This document shows, piece by piece, positions 5,970-14,535 of a stretch of DNA of 64,000 bases. The notes under the pieces are model-generated. The model was not told the origin of the DNA, made no database searches, and saw only the letters and a list, made by a program, of their open reading frames with translations. A program made the translations under genes and the position numbers. The stretch is from Leptolyngbya sp. BL0902 (GTDB taxonomy: Bacteria > Cyanobacteriota > Cyanobacteriia > Phormidesmidales > Phormidesmidaceae). The number at the start of each line of letters is the position of its first letter. Position 1 is the first letter of the stretch. The stretch spans positions 2,046,001 through 2,110,000 of the forward strand of contig NZ_CP046155.1 in NCBI RefSeq assembly GCF_016403105.1, written 5' to 3'.

Positions 5970-8546
5970 ATGGTGTCCGATCCGCAACCAAATTCACCCG
6001 ACTGGCTGCGTCTGCAACGGGCGCTGTCGGTGGAGGCTGAGAGCGGGTTTAACGACCTGGTGGGCAAACAGCAGACCTTCAGCGAGTTTTTGCGAGACAG
6101 TTTGCAACAGCCGCCGGGAGTGTTGCCGCCGGATCAGCAGCGGTCTTGGCAGAGTTTGGCCCAAAAGTATAGTGACTATAGCGATTTGGGCTTTGCCCAA
6201 CGGCAGCATTTGGTGGCGGAAACGCGGCGGTTTCTCTACGGCACCCAGCGGATGCTGGAGCAGTTTGGCAAAACCCAGGCCCAGCGGGGGCGGGGAGACG
6301 GTTCGGAGGACGCAGGGGACAGGGGGGATGCGGGGACGGGGGGAAGGTCGGCGGCATCGGCATCTGCAACGGTGGCGACTTCGGCGGCAAAGCGTAGCCC
6401 TAAGACGGCGCAGGTGGCGGGAACCAGTCCAAATAGCTTTGGCTTTGGGTTGGATCAACCGCTCACCTACCTGAAGGGGATTGGCCCCAAGAATAGTGAG
6501 CGACTGGCCAAGCTGGGCCTGTTCACCGTGCAGGATGTGCTCTACTACTATCCCCGCGACCACATCAACTATGCCCAGCAGGTGAAGATTCGCGACCTGG
6601 TGCCGGGGGAGACGGTGACGATTGTGGGCACGGTGAAGCGGGTCAACTGTTTTACCAGTCCGCGCAACAAGAAGCTGACCATTTTTGAGCTGCAACTATC
6701 GGACGGCAGCGGCACCCTCAAGCTAAATCGCTTTTACCCCGGCAACCGCTACGCCACGCCATCTTGGCAGCAGCAGCAAAAGCGCCAGTATCCCCAGGGG
6801 GCGGTGGTGGCGGCGTCGGGCTTGGTGAAGGAGGGCAAATATAACGTGACCCTGGAGGATCCGCACCTGGAGGTGTTGGACAGCCTCAGTGATCGCATCG
6901 AATCCCTCACCATTGGGCGGCTGGTGCCCGTGTATTCGCTGACGGAGGGGGTGACGGCTGACCTGGTGCGACGGGTGGTGGTGGCCTCGTTGCCAGCGGT
7001 GCCGTTGGTGAAGGATCCTCTCCCCGTGGATGTGCGGCAGCGCCAGGGGTTGGTGGCGTTGGAAACCGCCGTTGCCCAGATTCACTTTCCTGATGACGAG
7101 GAAAACCTGACCCAGGCCCGCCGCCGCCTGGTGTTCGATGAGTTTTTCTATCTGCAACTGGGCCTCTTGCGTCGTCGGCAGCAGCAGCGCCAGCAGCAAA
7201 CCGCCATCACCCTAGCCCCCACCGGAGAGTTGATTGACCGCTTCTATGGCATCCTGCCCTTTAAGTTAACCGAGGCCCAGCGGCGGGTCGTGAACGATAT
7301 TTTGTCTGACCTGCAACAGCCCATCCCGATGAACCGCCTGGTGCAGGGGGATGTGGGGTCAGGCAAAACCGTGGTGGCGGTGGTGGCGATTTTGGCGGCG
7401 ATCCAGTCCGGCTATCAGGCGGCGTTGATGGCCCCCACGGAAGTCCTCGCCGAGCAGCACTATCGCAAACTGGTGGACTGGTTCAATCAGCTGCACCTGA
7501 CCGTGGAACTGCTGACCGGATCGACTCGCGCCGCCAAACGCCGCAAAATTCTGGGGGAACTGGCCACGGGGGAACTGAAAGTCCTGGTCGGCACCCATGC
7601 GCTGATTGAAGACCCGGTGCAGTTCTGTGCCCTGGGCCTGGTCAGCATCGACGAACAGCACCGCTTTGGCGTCCAGCAACGGGCGCGACTAATGCAGAAA
7701 GGCGCGAATCCCCACGTCCTCACCCTCACCGCCACCCCCATCCCCCGCACCCTGTCGCTAACATTGCATGGGGATTTGGACGTGAGCCAGATCGACGAAC
7801 TGCCCCCCGGACGCAAGGCCATCCAAACCACCCTGCTCACCAACCAAGACCGCACCCACGCCTACGACCTAATGCGGCGGGAAATTGCCCAGGGTCGCCA
7901 GGTCTATGTGGTGTTGCCCCTGGTGGAGGAGTCGGAAAAGCTCGACCTCAAATCCGCCGTGGACGAGCACCAGCGCCTCGCCGAGGTGATTTTCCCTGAA
8001 TTTAAGGTTGGTCTGCTCCACGGCAAAATGTCCTCCGCTGAAAAGGACGCGGCCATCACCGCCTTCCGCAACCAGGAAACCCATATCCTGGTGTCCACCA
8101 CCGTGGTCGAGGTGGGCGTAGACGTACCCAACGCCTCGGTGATGCTGATCGAACACGCCGAACGCTTTGGACTGTCGCAACTGCATCAGCTCCGGGGGCG
8201 GGTGGGTCGTGGGGCGGCGCAATCCTTCTGTTTGTTGCTCAGCAGTAGCCGCAGCGAAAATGCCCTGCAACGGTTGCGAGTGCTGGAACAATCCCAGGAC
8301 GGCTTCTTTATTGCGGAAATGGATCTGCGCTTTCGAGGGCCGGGGGAAGTGTTGGGTACCCGACAATCTGGCCTACCTGATTTGGCGTTAGCGAGTTTGA
8401 TCGAAGACCAGGACGTTCTCATGTTGGCCCGCGAAGCTGCGGAATCTCTACTGAACGAAGACCCTACTCTCTCCCGCTGGCCTCGGTTAGCGAAGGAACT
8501 ACAACGTCGCTACGACAAATTTATGGGCGGGGCGATTATGACCTAG
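5970..8546 (+). CDS. recG: ATP-dependent DNA helicase RecG
   Basis: 858-aa branch-migration helicase that reverses stalled forks and processes Holliday junctions. It has the wedge/OB domain (Y-L-K-G-I-G-P-K-N-S-E-R-L-A near residue 165), Walker A G-D-V-G-S-G-K-T, motif II D-E-Q-H, A-T-P-I-P-R-T and the C-terminal helicase motif Q-L-R-G-R-V-G-R-G. It is about 160 residues longer at the N terminus than E. coli RecG, as in other cyanobacteria. The extension is joined to the core by a Gly/Asp/Ala/Ser linker coded by very G-rich DNA (6311-6345). The ATG at 5970 is the first good start in this frame. Confidence 0.96.
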   Translation: MVSDPQPNSPDWLRLQRALSVEAESGFNDLVGKQQTFSEFLRDSLQQPPGVLPPDQQRSWQSLAQKYSDYSDLGFAQRQHLVAETRRFLYGTQRMLEQFGKTQAQRGRGDGSEDAGDRGDAGTGGRSAASASATVATSAAKRSPKTAQVAGTSPNSFGFGLDQPLTYLKGIGPKNSERLAKLGLFTVQDVLYYYPRDHINYAQQVKIRDLVPGETVTIVGTVKRVNCFTSPRNKKLTIFELQLSDGSGTLKLNRFYPGNRYATPSWQQQQKRQYPQGAVVAASGLVKEGKYNVTLEDPHLEVLDSLSDRIESLTIGRLVPVYSLTEGVTADLVRRVVVASLPAVPLVKDPLPVDVRQRQGLVALETAVAQIHFPDDEENLTQARRRLVFDEFFYLQLGLLRRRQQQRQQQTAITLAPTGELIDRFYGILPFKLTEAQRRVVNDILSDLQQPIPMNRLVQGDVGSGKTVVAVVAILAAIQSGYQAALMAPTEVLAEQHYRKLVDWFNQLHLTVELLTGSTRAAKRRKILGELATGELKVLVGTHALIEDPVQFCALGLVSIDEQHRFGVQQRARLMQKGANPHVLTLTATPIPRTLSLTLHGDLDVSQIDELPPGRKAIQTTLLTNQDRTHAYDLMRREIAQGRQVYVVLPLVEESEKLDLKSAVDEHQRLAEVIFPEFKVGLLHGKMSSAEKDAAITAFRNQETHILVSTTVVEVGVDVPNASVMLIEHAERFGLSQLHQLRGRVGRGAAQSFCLLLSSSRSENALQRLRVLEQSQDGFFIAEMDLRFRGPGEVLGTRQSGLPDLALASLIEDQDVLMLAREAAESLLNEDPTLSRWPRLAKELQRRYDKFMGGAIMT
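6314..6343 (+). other. G-quadruplex-like tract inside recG
   Basis: Four runs of four to six G separated by loops of two to five bases lie on the coding strand within the codons for the recG linker. They satisfy the simple G4 pattern. Whether the structure forms in the cell is unknown. Confidence 0.5.
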
Positions 8547-8564
8547 CGGATCCAGCCTACAATG

Positions 8565-8671
8565 AAGGGGCATCCGCGCCCTGATTAGCGAAAGACTGCC
8601 CCATGGAGAGAGTCGCTTTTCCAACCTCAGCACGTAACAGATGGGTTCTTTGCCCCGCCACAATGCCCCTT
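8565..8671 (+). other. Candidate structured RNA element after recG
   Basis: AAGGGGCAT (8565-8573) is perfectly complementary to ATGCCCCTT (8663-8671). The enclosed segment has further GCCCC/GGGG complementarities. A TACAAT box at 8558-8563 could be a -10 element for it. It may be a small RNA, a long-loop terminator or chance. It matches no family I know. Confidence 0.3.
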
Positions 8672-9182
8672 AAAGCCTCACCCCTAGCCTAGGTCTTTTC
8701 TGAAGCACCCTCACCCTCAAGCCGATCCTAGGCCATAAAACAGGCCAAACGAGAGCGAAAAATTAGTCCAATTTCAGTCCAGACATAAGGCAGAGAATCT
8801 GAAACTATTGCAAAACAGAAGCTTGAGGATTTTGATTGTTTGCGGTGTAGGCAACTACTCAAAAAACCTCTTTATCCACGGGTGTCTAGGGTTCTGCTCT
8901 GCTACAAACTCTTCCAGCAACCTTCCTGTCCAGCGATGTCCAACAAGGACCTCCGCGAAGCAAGGGTGTCACTGGAACTGCCCTAAAAATCCGCGCCAGC
9001 CGCCCAACCTCAACTACGTTGCCTTGCTAAACCAAGCCCAAATTTCATCACCCCGACCTCCAAAGGGCGAAGCGGCAGGGTACATTCGCGGCGATAGCCC
9101 CACCCATCAAAACCCTGATCGCCTCGGCGAGACGCAAGGCACCCCCAAACGAATCAAGGGTAGCCAAGCAGAATTTGACACT

Positions 9183-9592
9183 AGTCTTAAGACAAGAATA
9201 AGCAGTCTAATAAAAAGTCTAGCTTCGAGACTTAAAAGACCTGATGCGAGATGCCTTCGATGGTGATGCGCCTCAAGCCAATAATGCACACGCAAGCACC
9301 CTCATCCGAGAAGCTATGGAGTCAGGCATTGCACAGCACGTACAGAAGGTGCCCTGCGCACTGAGCCCATAAAGCCAAGTTCAAATCGAATTTGCTACCA
9401 TATCTCGTAAAAAGACTCATAATTATCTAAATAAGTCTATTAAAAAGATGATTAAGTCTATTTGCGAGATTATTGTCAACCCATTGCTCAATTCTTTGCG
9501 CCTAGGCTGTGACCGCAAGATCGAGATCAGAAAAGTCCCTTAATAAGAATTAGCAGTCTATTCAATAGACTTAAAATGAGGTGTTTAAGACT
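9183..9592. repeat. Cluster of AGTCTA repeats, palindromes and phased direct repeats
   Basis: GTCTTAAGAC (9184-9193) is a perfect palindrome. AAGTCT/AGACTT form a hairpin (9215-9220, 9228-9233). TAAGTCTATT occurs twice, 21 bp apart (9432-9441, 9453-9462). AGTCTATTCAATAGACT (9555-9571) is a palindrome with 8-bp arms. The 16-mer AAGAATWAGCAGTCTA occurs at 9194-9209 and 9545-9560. Another AAGACT lies at 9587-9592. Confidence 0.7.
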
Positions 9593-9920
9593 TTTTGCAA
9601 GACAACCTACTTGCTTATCACCTGAGTTTGCGATAGGTCAATTGCTGTCATCTTGAGCAATCTGCTTCCTGGATTGCCAGAGCGTAGGTCTACTGGATTT
9701 ATCGGGGGCGTGGTTCCCTGCTCTCATCCAGCGCCTATGACATTCATGGCGGTGCTGATGATTCTGTCTCAATAAAGGAATCAAGGATGTCTAGATTGGA
9801 CTATTTTTAGTACTATCAAGTCCAGATATAAGACTTGCGGGCGATTCTTGGGAGTATTTCAGGACTCTGGGGCGCATGGAAACGGCCACTATCGAATAAG
9901 AAGGCTGATGGCCTCTATTC

Positions 9921-10430
9921 TTAATGGTTTTTCATATTATTTTCTGTGGATAAGATTGGAGTGCTGGCTGGCGCAGCGGATTGCTGTTGTTTGAGCGCTT
10001 CCCATTGTTGTTCGAGTTCTGCGCGTTCTTGTTTTAGGCTGCGCTCTAGTTCTTGGATTTCGTCCCGGCGGGCAGCTGTCTCTAGGGCGCGACGATCTAC
10101 CTCTTGGCTTTTTAGGGTGAGGGACTGCCGCCATTGTTCGGCCCGTTCAATCTCCTGCTCTAGGGCGGTAGGGGTGACGCCATAGCTGAGGTAGTCTTCG
10201 ACTAGATTGAGCACCCAGGCGGTTGCGTCTTCAATGGCGCTAACTTGGTCTGGCCCTTCCACATCTACCAGCACCAGATGGCCTTCTTGGAACGCTAGCA
10301 AGCGAGAGGTTTCCACGGTGCGCTCGGCAGGGAGGCGTTCCCAGGTGGATTCGGAGGTACGCACCGCCAGCAGCGCGAGTTCAGCCCCGCCAACTAATGT
10401 TTTTCTTTGCACCTTCGCCAAATACTGCAT
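9921..10430 (-). CDS. Conserved cyanobacterial coiled-coil protein, function unknown
   Basis: 169 aa. The N-terminal half (about 1-90) is a compact alpha/beta segment (K-V-Q-R-K-T-L-V-G-G-A-E-L-A-L-L-A), followed by a long coiled coil (about 95-150) rich in Glu, Gln, Arg and Leu, and a short polar tail. No signal peptide or membrane segment. The pattern resembles hypothetical proteins common in filamentous cyanobacteria, but I know no function. It is transcribed toward the repeat region. The start ATG lies 48 bp after the stop of the upstream phosphoesterase gene on the same strand, so cotranscription is possible. Confidence 0.75.
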   Translation of the reverse strand: MQYLAKVQRKTLVGGAELALLAVRTSESTWERLPAERTVETSRLLAFQEGHLVLVDVEGPDQVSAIEDATAWVLNLVEDYLSYGVTPTALEQEIERAEQWRQSLTLKSQEVDRRALETAARRDEIQELERSLKQERAELEQQWEALKQQQSAAPASTPILSTENNMKNH

Positions 10431-10478
10431 GGGCGGCTACGGGATTGCGATGGACTGAGTATACCGCTAGAGATCGTT

Positions 10479-11444
10479 TCAACGGACGGGGGATGTTCCG
10501 GTTAGCGCCTGGTGGAGGAGGGAAGGCTCCATCAGGTCGTTGTCGTCAACGATGCCGAGTTGATCATCGACCCAAACCTGGCGAGCACGAGTGACCTGGT
10601 TGGCTTGCAGCGTGACTAGGGAAAAGTGGCGTTGGGTGACACCATTCTGCTGTCGCCAACGGGGCACCCTAGCGGCATTGAGGTAAACCGTTGCCCCAGC
10701 GCTGTGAATTTGGCGGCGCAGGCGATCTTTGCGATGGCGTAGGGTGTGGTGCATGTGCCCAAAGGCCACCAACGGAACGGTTTTACCGCTCTGCTTAGCG
10801 TAGGCAATGGCCGCCGCTAGGTCAGGATCACCATAGTCACTGCCGATGGGGTTCCAATCTCGCCCACAGGGATCTTCGGGCGCTGCGCCCAATCCCTGTG
10901 GGCCACTGTGGCCAATGAAAATGAGGTTGTCATAGGCGGTTGCATTCACGGCATCGCACAGACGCTCGATGGACGCTTCCCAGCTATTGACCCCATAGCG
11001 TTCGGCGTAGAAGGGGGCATTTGTCCAAGTGGAGCCCCCCCAGCTAAACGGACGTCCACCCACTACCGATAGGCCCAACTGGGGTAAGTCTAGATGGCCA
11101 TAGCCTACATGGCAGTGGCCCAAATCCTGCAACTGCTGGGCGACCCAATCCTCCTGTTGGCGGTTGTAAGGGCACTTCTTTTGACCCCAAGGCGTAGCGC
11201 TGTACCAGGCATCGTGATTACCTAAAATTACGGCTTTGGGCAAATCTAGGGCCGCCACCTGGCGCACCAACGCAACGGCCTCATTGCCAAAATCACCTAC
11301 AAACAGCACTAAATCCACCCCCAACCGATGCAGAGCCAGCGCATCAGCCTCGCTCCACTGATCGTGGACATCTCCCACCACAGCGAGGGTGAGGGGCGCG
11401 GGGGCGCGGTTAGTATGGATTGGGGCGGAGGCAACGGAGGTCAT
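10479..11444 (-). CDS. Metallophosphoesterase, TIGR04168-type cyanobacterial family
   Basis: 321 aa. Calcineurin-like phosphoesterase motifs are in order: V-G-D-V-H-D (about residue 25), F-V-G-D-F-G-N-E, I-L-G-N-H-D-A-W, G-H-S-G-P-Q-G and F-G-H-M-H-H-T-L. These supply the two-metal site. The combination G-D-V-H-D-Q-W and the G-L-G-A-A-P-E-D-P-C-G-R-D-W insert fits a family confined to cyanobacteria and plants whose substrate is unknown. Cytosolic, no signal peptide. The 48-bp gap to the coiled-coil gene suggests they may be cotranscribed. Confidence 0.88.
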   Translation of the reverse strand: MTSVASAPIHTNRAPAPLTLAVVGDVHDQWSEADALALHRLGVDLVLFVGDFGNEAVALVRQVAALDLPKAVILGNHDAWYSATPWGQKKCPYNRQQEDWVAQQLQDLGHCHVGYGHLDLPQLGLSVVGGRPFSWGGSTWTNAPFYAERYGVNSWEASIERLCDAVNATAYDNLIFIGHSGPQGLGAAPEDPCGRDWNPIGSDYGDPDLAAAIAYAKQSGKTVPLVAFGHMHHTLRHRKDRLRRQIHSAGATVYLNAARVPRWRQQNGVTQRHFSLVTLQANQVTRARQVWVDDQLGIVDDNDLMEPSLLHQALTGTSPVR

Positions 11445-11533
11445 GGGCGAGGCAGGTGGAGGGATGAGAGAGAATGAGGGTGAGGGGCAATCTCAAGCTA
11501 TTCAAGGGAGTTTGCGATCTACTGAGCCTATCT

Positions 11534-11567
11534 TTTATTAAAGGTCAAAATTTATTAAAGGCCAAAA
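11534..11567. repeat. 17-bp tandem duplication upstream of the HAD phosphatase gene
   Basis: TTTATTAAAGGTCAAAA (11534-11550) is followed without spacer by the same 17-mer with one change (T to C, 11551-11567). It lies about 40 bp before the start codon at 11606 in otherwise AT-rich leader DNA. It could be a pair of binding sites or a simple duplication. Confidence 0.75.
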
Positions 11568-11605
11568 TTACCAGACAATAAACGGGTATCCACCGGGCCG
11601 AAGTC

Positions 11606-12424
11606 ATGCCTTATCTAATTTTTACCGACCTCGACGGTACCCTCCTCAACGCAGAAACCTACGACTGTCAGGCCGTACAGCCTGTTCTGACGGCCCTGGC
11701 TCAGCGGTCTATTCCGGTCATCCCCGTCACCAGTAAAACCCGTGCCGAAGTAGACCACCTGCGGCAGGCCCTGGGGTTGCGAGATCCCTTTGTGGTGGAA
11801 AACGGCAGCGCGATTTACGTCCCCCAAACCGGAATTCCCTTTCCTTGCCCAGCGGGGGAGGACGAGGGCAACTACCGCGTTGTGACCCTGGGGTGCAACT
11901 ATGTCACGGCGCGGGCCGGATTGAAGGCCATGGCCCAAATCTTGGGTCGTCCGCTCAAGGGTTTTGGAGATTGGAGCGTGGAGCAAGTGGAACAGCTCAC
12001 GGGGCTATCGACCGCAGCCGCCAAACGGGCCAAGGCCAGAGACTTTAGCGAACCGTTTATGACGCCCAAAAACGTGACAGAGGCCGATCTCCAAGGGGCG
12101 GCAGAGGAAATGGGGTTTCGGGTGGTGTTAGGAGATCGCTTCTCCCATCTGATTGGCGGCGCAGCGGGTAAAGGAGAAGCGGTGCGCCAACTCGTAGCCC
12201 TCTACCGAAGCGCCTACCCCGATACTCCCCTCACCACCCTGGGCCTGGGTAACAGCCCCAACGACATCCCTATGCTAGAGGTGGTCGATCAGCCGATCAT
12301 TCTACCCGGCGTGTCGGGTCCCCATCCTCAACTGGCGGAGCGGGGTTGGCCCGTAGCTCCGTCTCCAGCCCCTACGGGTTGGGCCGAGGCCGTCATCCAT
12401 CAGATCGATGACCTGGCTCCATGA
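11606..12424 (+). CDS. HAD-superfamily mannosyl-/glucosyl-3-phosphoglycerate phosphatase
   Basis: 272 aa. HAD motif I is F-T-D-L-D-G-T-L-L (nucleophile D about residue 8), motif II V-T-S-K-T-R, the cap domain holds V-V-E-N-G-S-A-I-Y, and the C-terminal motif is L-G-N-S-P-N-D-I-P-M-L. The S-K-T-R-A-E and E-N-G-S-A signatures fit the MPGP branch (COG3769), which removes phosphate from mannosyl- or glucosyl-3-phosphoglycerate to give compatible solutes. The partner synthase is not in the window, so the substrate is not settled. A generic Cof-like sugar phosphatase is the alternative. Confidence 0.85.
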   Translation: MPYLIFTDLDGTLLNAETYDCQAVQPVLTALAQRSIPVIPVTSKTRAEVDHLRQALGLRDPFVVENGSAIYVPQTGIPFPCPAGEDEGNYRVVTLGCNYVTARAGLKAMAQILGRPLKGFGDWSVEQVEQLTGLSTAAAKRAKARDFSEPFMTPKNVTEADLQGAAEEMGFRVVLGDRFSHLIGGAAGKGEAVRQLVALYRSAYPDTPLTTLGLGNSPNDIPMLEVVDQPIILPGVSGPHPQLAERGWPVAPSPAPTGWAEAVIHQIDDLAP

Positions 12425-12485
12425 AACAGCTCCATGACCTGGCTCAATGGGATTGAGTTCCCTCACCCCCTTTTTCCACCCAAGT

Positions 12486-14237
12486 CTAGCCCTGCAACTT
12501 GGCCCGCAACTCAGTTTTGATGCGGCTCAAAATCGAGGCTTCATCTAGGCTGTCTAAAATTTGGCGTACCACAGCCTTTGGCCCCTCTGGCCCCCAGGCA
12601 GCTCCGTTGGTGAGGTAGGTTTTGGCGACTTGGCCTAGGCCGTAGGTAGAGAGTCCAGCCACCGCCGCTTGGGTGAGGGCCACAGGAATGTAGGGCGCAA
12701 GGGACAGGCCCCCCGTCGCCAAGGCTGACACCCCCAGTAATCCCTTCAGGGAACTCAGACCTACCGTCACCGCCACTTCACTGAGGGTAATGCCGCCAAG
12801 GCCGACAGCAATTTGCTTGAGGAGCTGAATCGCTGCCGTTTGGGTCATGGGCAGACCGTAGATGCGGGAGAGGGTGAGGATCAGCGACACGTCAATCAGG
12901 GCTCCACTGATTAGGTCGGCCATGGTGATGGGGTTTAGGGCCACAGCCACAGCCGTAATCATCACCCCATTCCAGATCGTGTCGTCGGCGATGCGGTCAC
13001 AAATTTGCCGCTTGCGTTCCACAATTTCTGCACTGATGGCGTCGGCATAGATCAACGTGTTTAGCGCCACCAGAGCCTTACCCTCGCGGTGCAGGATGTC
13101 CAAAATCTTGAGTTTGAGGTCGTCTACCTGGGGCGTTCCCCGCACGGTTTCGTAAACGACAGAGCCATCCCCCTGCTCCACCGCCTGCACCGCCAGGGGA
13201 GCCGCCGCCACCCGCACGATTTCCTCCGGCGAAATCAAATCCTTCAGCCGTTGGTCGCAGAGAACGTCGTAGATTTGCTGGCAATCCGCCTCCGGGTACT
13301 GATCCATCTTGTTGAACACCAGCAGAATTGGCTTGCTGGCCCGCCGCAGGGCGTGGAGAGCTTCATACTCCACCCGCGTCAGGTCGCCCGCAATCACAAA
13401 CAAAATCAAGTCCACCTGTTCGGCAACGCGCTGAGCCAGGGTAGCCCGTTCCTCCCCCGCCACCTCATCCAGGCCGGGGGTGTCAATCAACTCAATGCGC
13501 GACTGGCCGAGGCTCTTCAGCGACACCCGCCGTAAATCCGGTCCCTCCTCAGCCCCCGCGCCCCAATCTTGGGCCACCGACCACTGCGCTCCTTCCACCA
13601 CTTGGGTGACGCCGTGAATCGGGCCTGTAGCAAACACCTCCGCACCCAGCAACGCATTTAGCAGCGACGACTTGCCCCGCCCCACCAGACCAAACACCGC
13701 AATATGAACGACGGTGTTCTCCAACTTATCTAGCAACCCGCTGAGGCTGTGGATCGCCTCATCCAGGCCCGTGCGCTCCCGTGGGGTTAGGTTCAGCCGC
13801 TGCACCAAATCCCGCAGCGCCCCCTGGGCACGGCGATAGTTGGCGTCATCTTGCAGGGTTTGAACCTCTCCCACCAGTTGCCCCAACTCCTGTTCCACCT
13901 CATCCCAGGTGGGGGGCCGAGAGGGCGGCGGTGGCAGAGGACGGACGGCGCTGGGCAGGGGCGAGACCGGGGAAGCAGGAGGGCTGTCTGGGTCAGAGGC
14001 CATCCAGGTAAGGGCCGCATCCACATCGTCCCAGATCCCATCGTCCCACCCTGGAATATCCCTCGCCAAAACGATGGCCGTACTAGGCGGTGCAGCCCCG
14101 TCAGACGATCCTGGGCTCCTGGGAGACGGTTCGCCAGGAGATAGTTCACGAGACTCACTAGGAGACAGTGCGCTGGAAGACGCTTCGGCAGCAGACCATT
14201 CGCTGGGCAAGGGAGAAGACAGTTCGCTAGAAGCCAT
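12486..14237 (-). CDS. GTPase with C-terminal DUF697 membrane-associated domain
   Basis: 583 aa. The first ~110 residues are a Ser/Pro-rich low-complexity region. A helical segment precedes a GTPase domain with P-loop G-L-V-G-R-G-K-S-S-L-L-N, G3 motif D-T-P-G-L-D-E-V and G4 motif N-K-M-D. The C-terminal third (about 410-560) has hydrophobic helices (A-V-A-V-A-L-N-P-I-T; A-T-G-G-L-S-L-A-P-Y-I-P) of the DUF697/YcjF type, which suggests membrane attachment. Cyanobacteria carry several such GTPases of unknown role. The start ATG is followed by the repetitive Ser/Pro stretch, so a later start is possible. Confidence 0.88.
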   Translation of the reverse strand: MASSELSSPLPSEWSAAEASSSALSPSESRELSPGEPSPRSPGSSDGAAPPSTAIVLARDIPGWDDGIWDDVDAALTWMASDPDSPPASPVSPLPSAVRPLPPPPSRPPTWDEVEQELGQLVGEVQTLQDDANYRRAQGALRDLVQRLNLTPRERTGLDEAIHSLSGLLDKLENTVVHIAVFGLVGRGKSSLLNALLGAEVFATGPIHGVTQVVEGAQWSVAQDWGAGAEEGPDLRRVSLKSLGQSRIELIDTPGLDEVAGEERATLAQRVAEQVDLILFVIAGDLTRVEYEALHALRRASKPILLVFNKMDQYPEADCQQIYDVLCDQRLKDLISPEEIVRVAAAPLAVQAVEQGDGSVVYETVRGTPQVDDLKLKILDILHREGKALVALNTLIYADAISAEIVERKRQICDRIADDTIWNGVMITAVAVALNPITMADLISGALIDVSLILTLSRIYGLPMTQTAAIQLLKQIAVGLGGITLSEVAVTVGLSSLKGLLGVSALATGGLSLAPYIPVALTQAAVAGLSTYGLGQVAKTYLTNGAAWGPEGPKAVVRQILDSLDEASILSRIKTELRAKLQG

Positions 14238-14535
14238 GGGCCTGATGTGTGATAACCCGAATCTTCAGCATAGCGAAGGGCTGCTCGTAGCAGGGTGAGA
14301 ACTCCCAGGGAGATCACCGGAATTTTGGACGATTCTGATGAATCCCTTAGCAAGGGATGCGAGAATAGGTCAGAAAAGCGACGTTGGGCGACGTTCGATT
14401 CTCCCTTGGGCGATCAGCTGGGCTAAAGTGCGGCAGTCACCCTCAATCTGCGCCGCAGTTCTCCTTCTCGGCCATCTCACAGCGGCAATCTCGTAATTGC
14501 CAATCTCGCAATCGTATCGACACTAGACAGACACC

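Larger units (their letters stand above)
8547..9920. other. 1.37-kb stretch without a convincing gene
   Basis: Open frames here (for example 8808-9266) lack family resemblance and look random in composition. A 42-codon frame at 9244-9372 (M-R-D-A-F-D-G-D-A-P) reads more protein-like but is unsupported. The second half is AT-rich compared with its surroundings and full of AGTCTA repeats. Near the start is a 9-bp inverted repeat enclosing about 90 nt. No tRNA, rRNA or known small RNA was recognised. Confidence 0.6.

Noticed and set aside
8808-9266. 152-codon open frame as a gene
   Set aside because: Composition is irregular (Cys, Ser, Pro and Asn in random order), no family pattern, no ribosome site; it overlaps the AGTCTA repeats.
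9944-9952. TTATCCACA (DnaA-box) on the minus strand, with a related TTTATCCAC near 8870
   Set aside because: One lies inside the coding end of the coiled-coil gene and they are over 1 kb apart. Two single boxes are expected by chance in 64 kb, and there is no dnaA or dnaN here.
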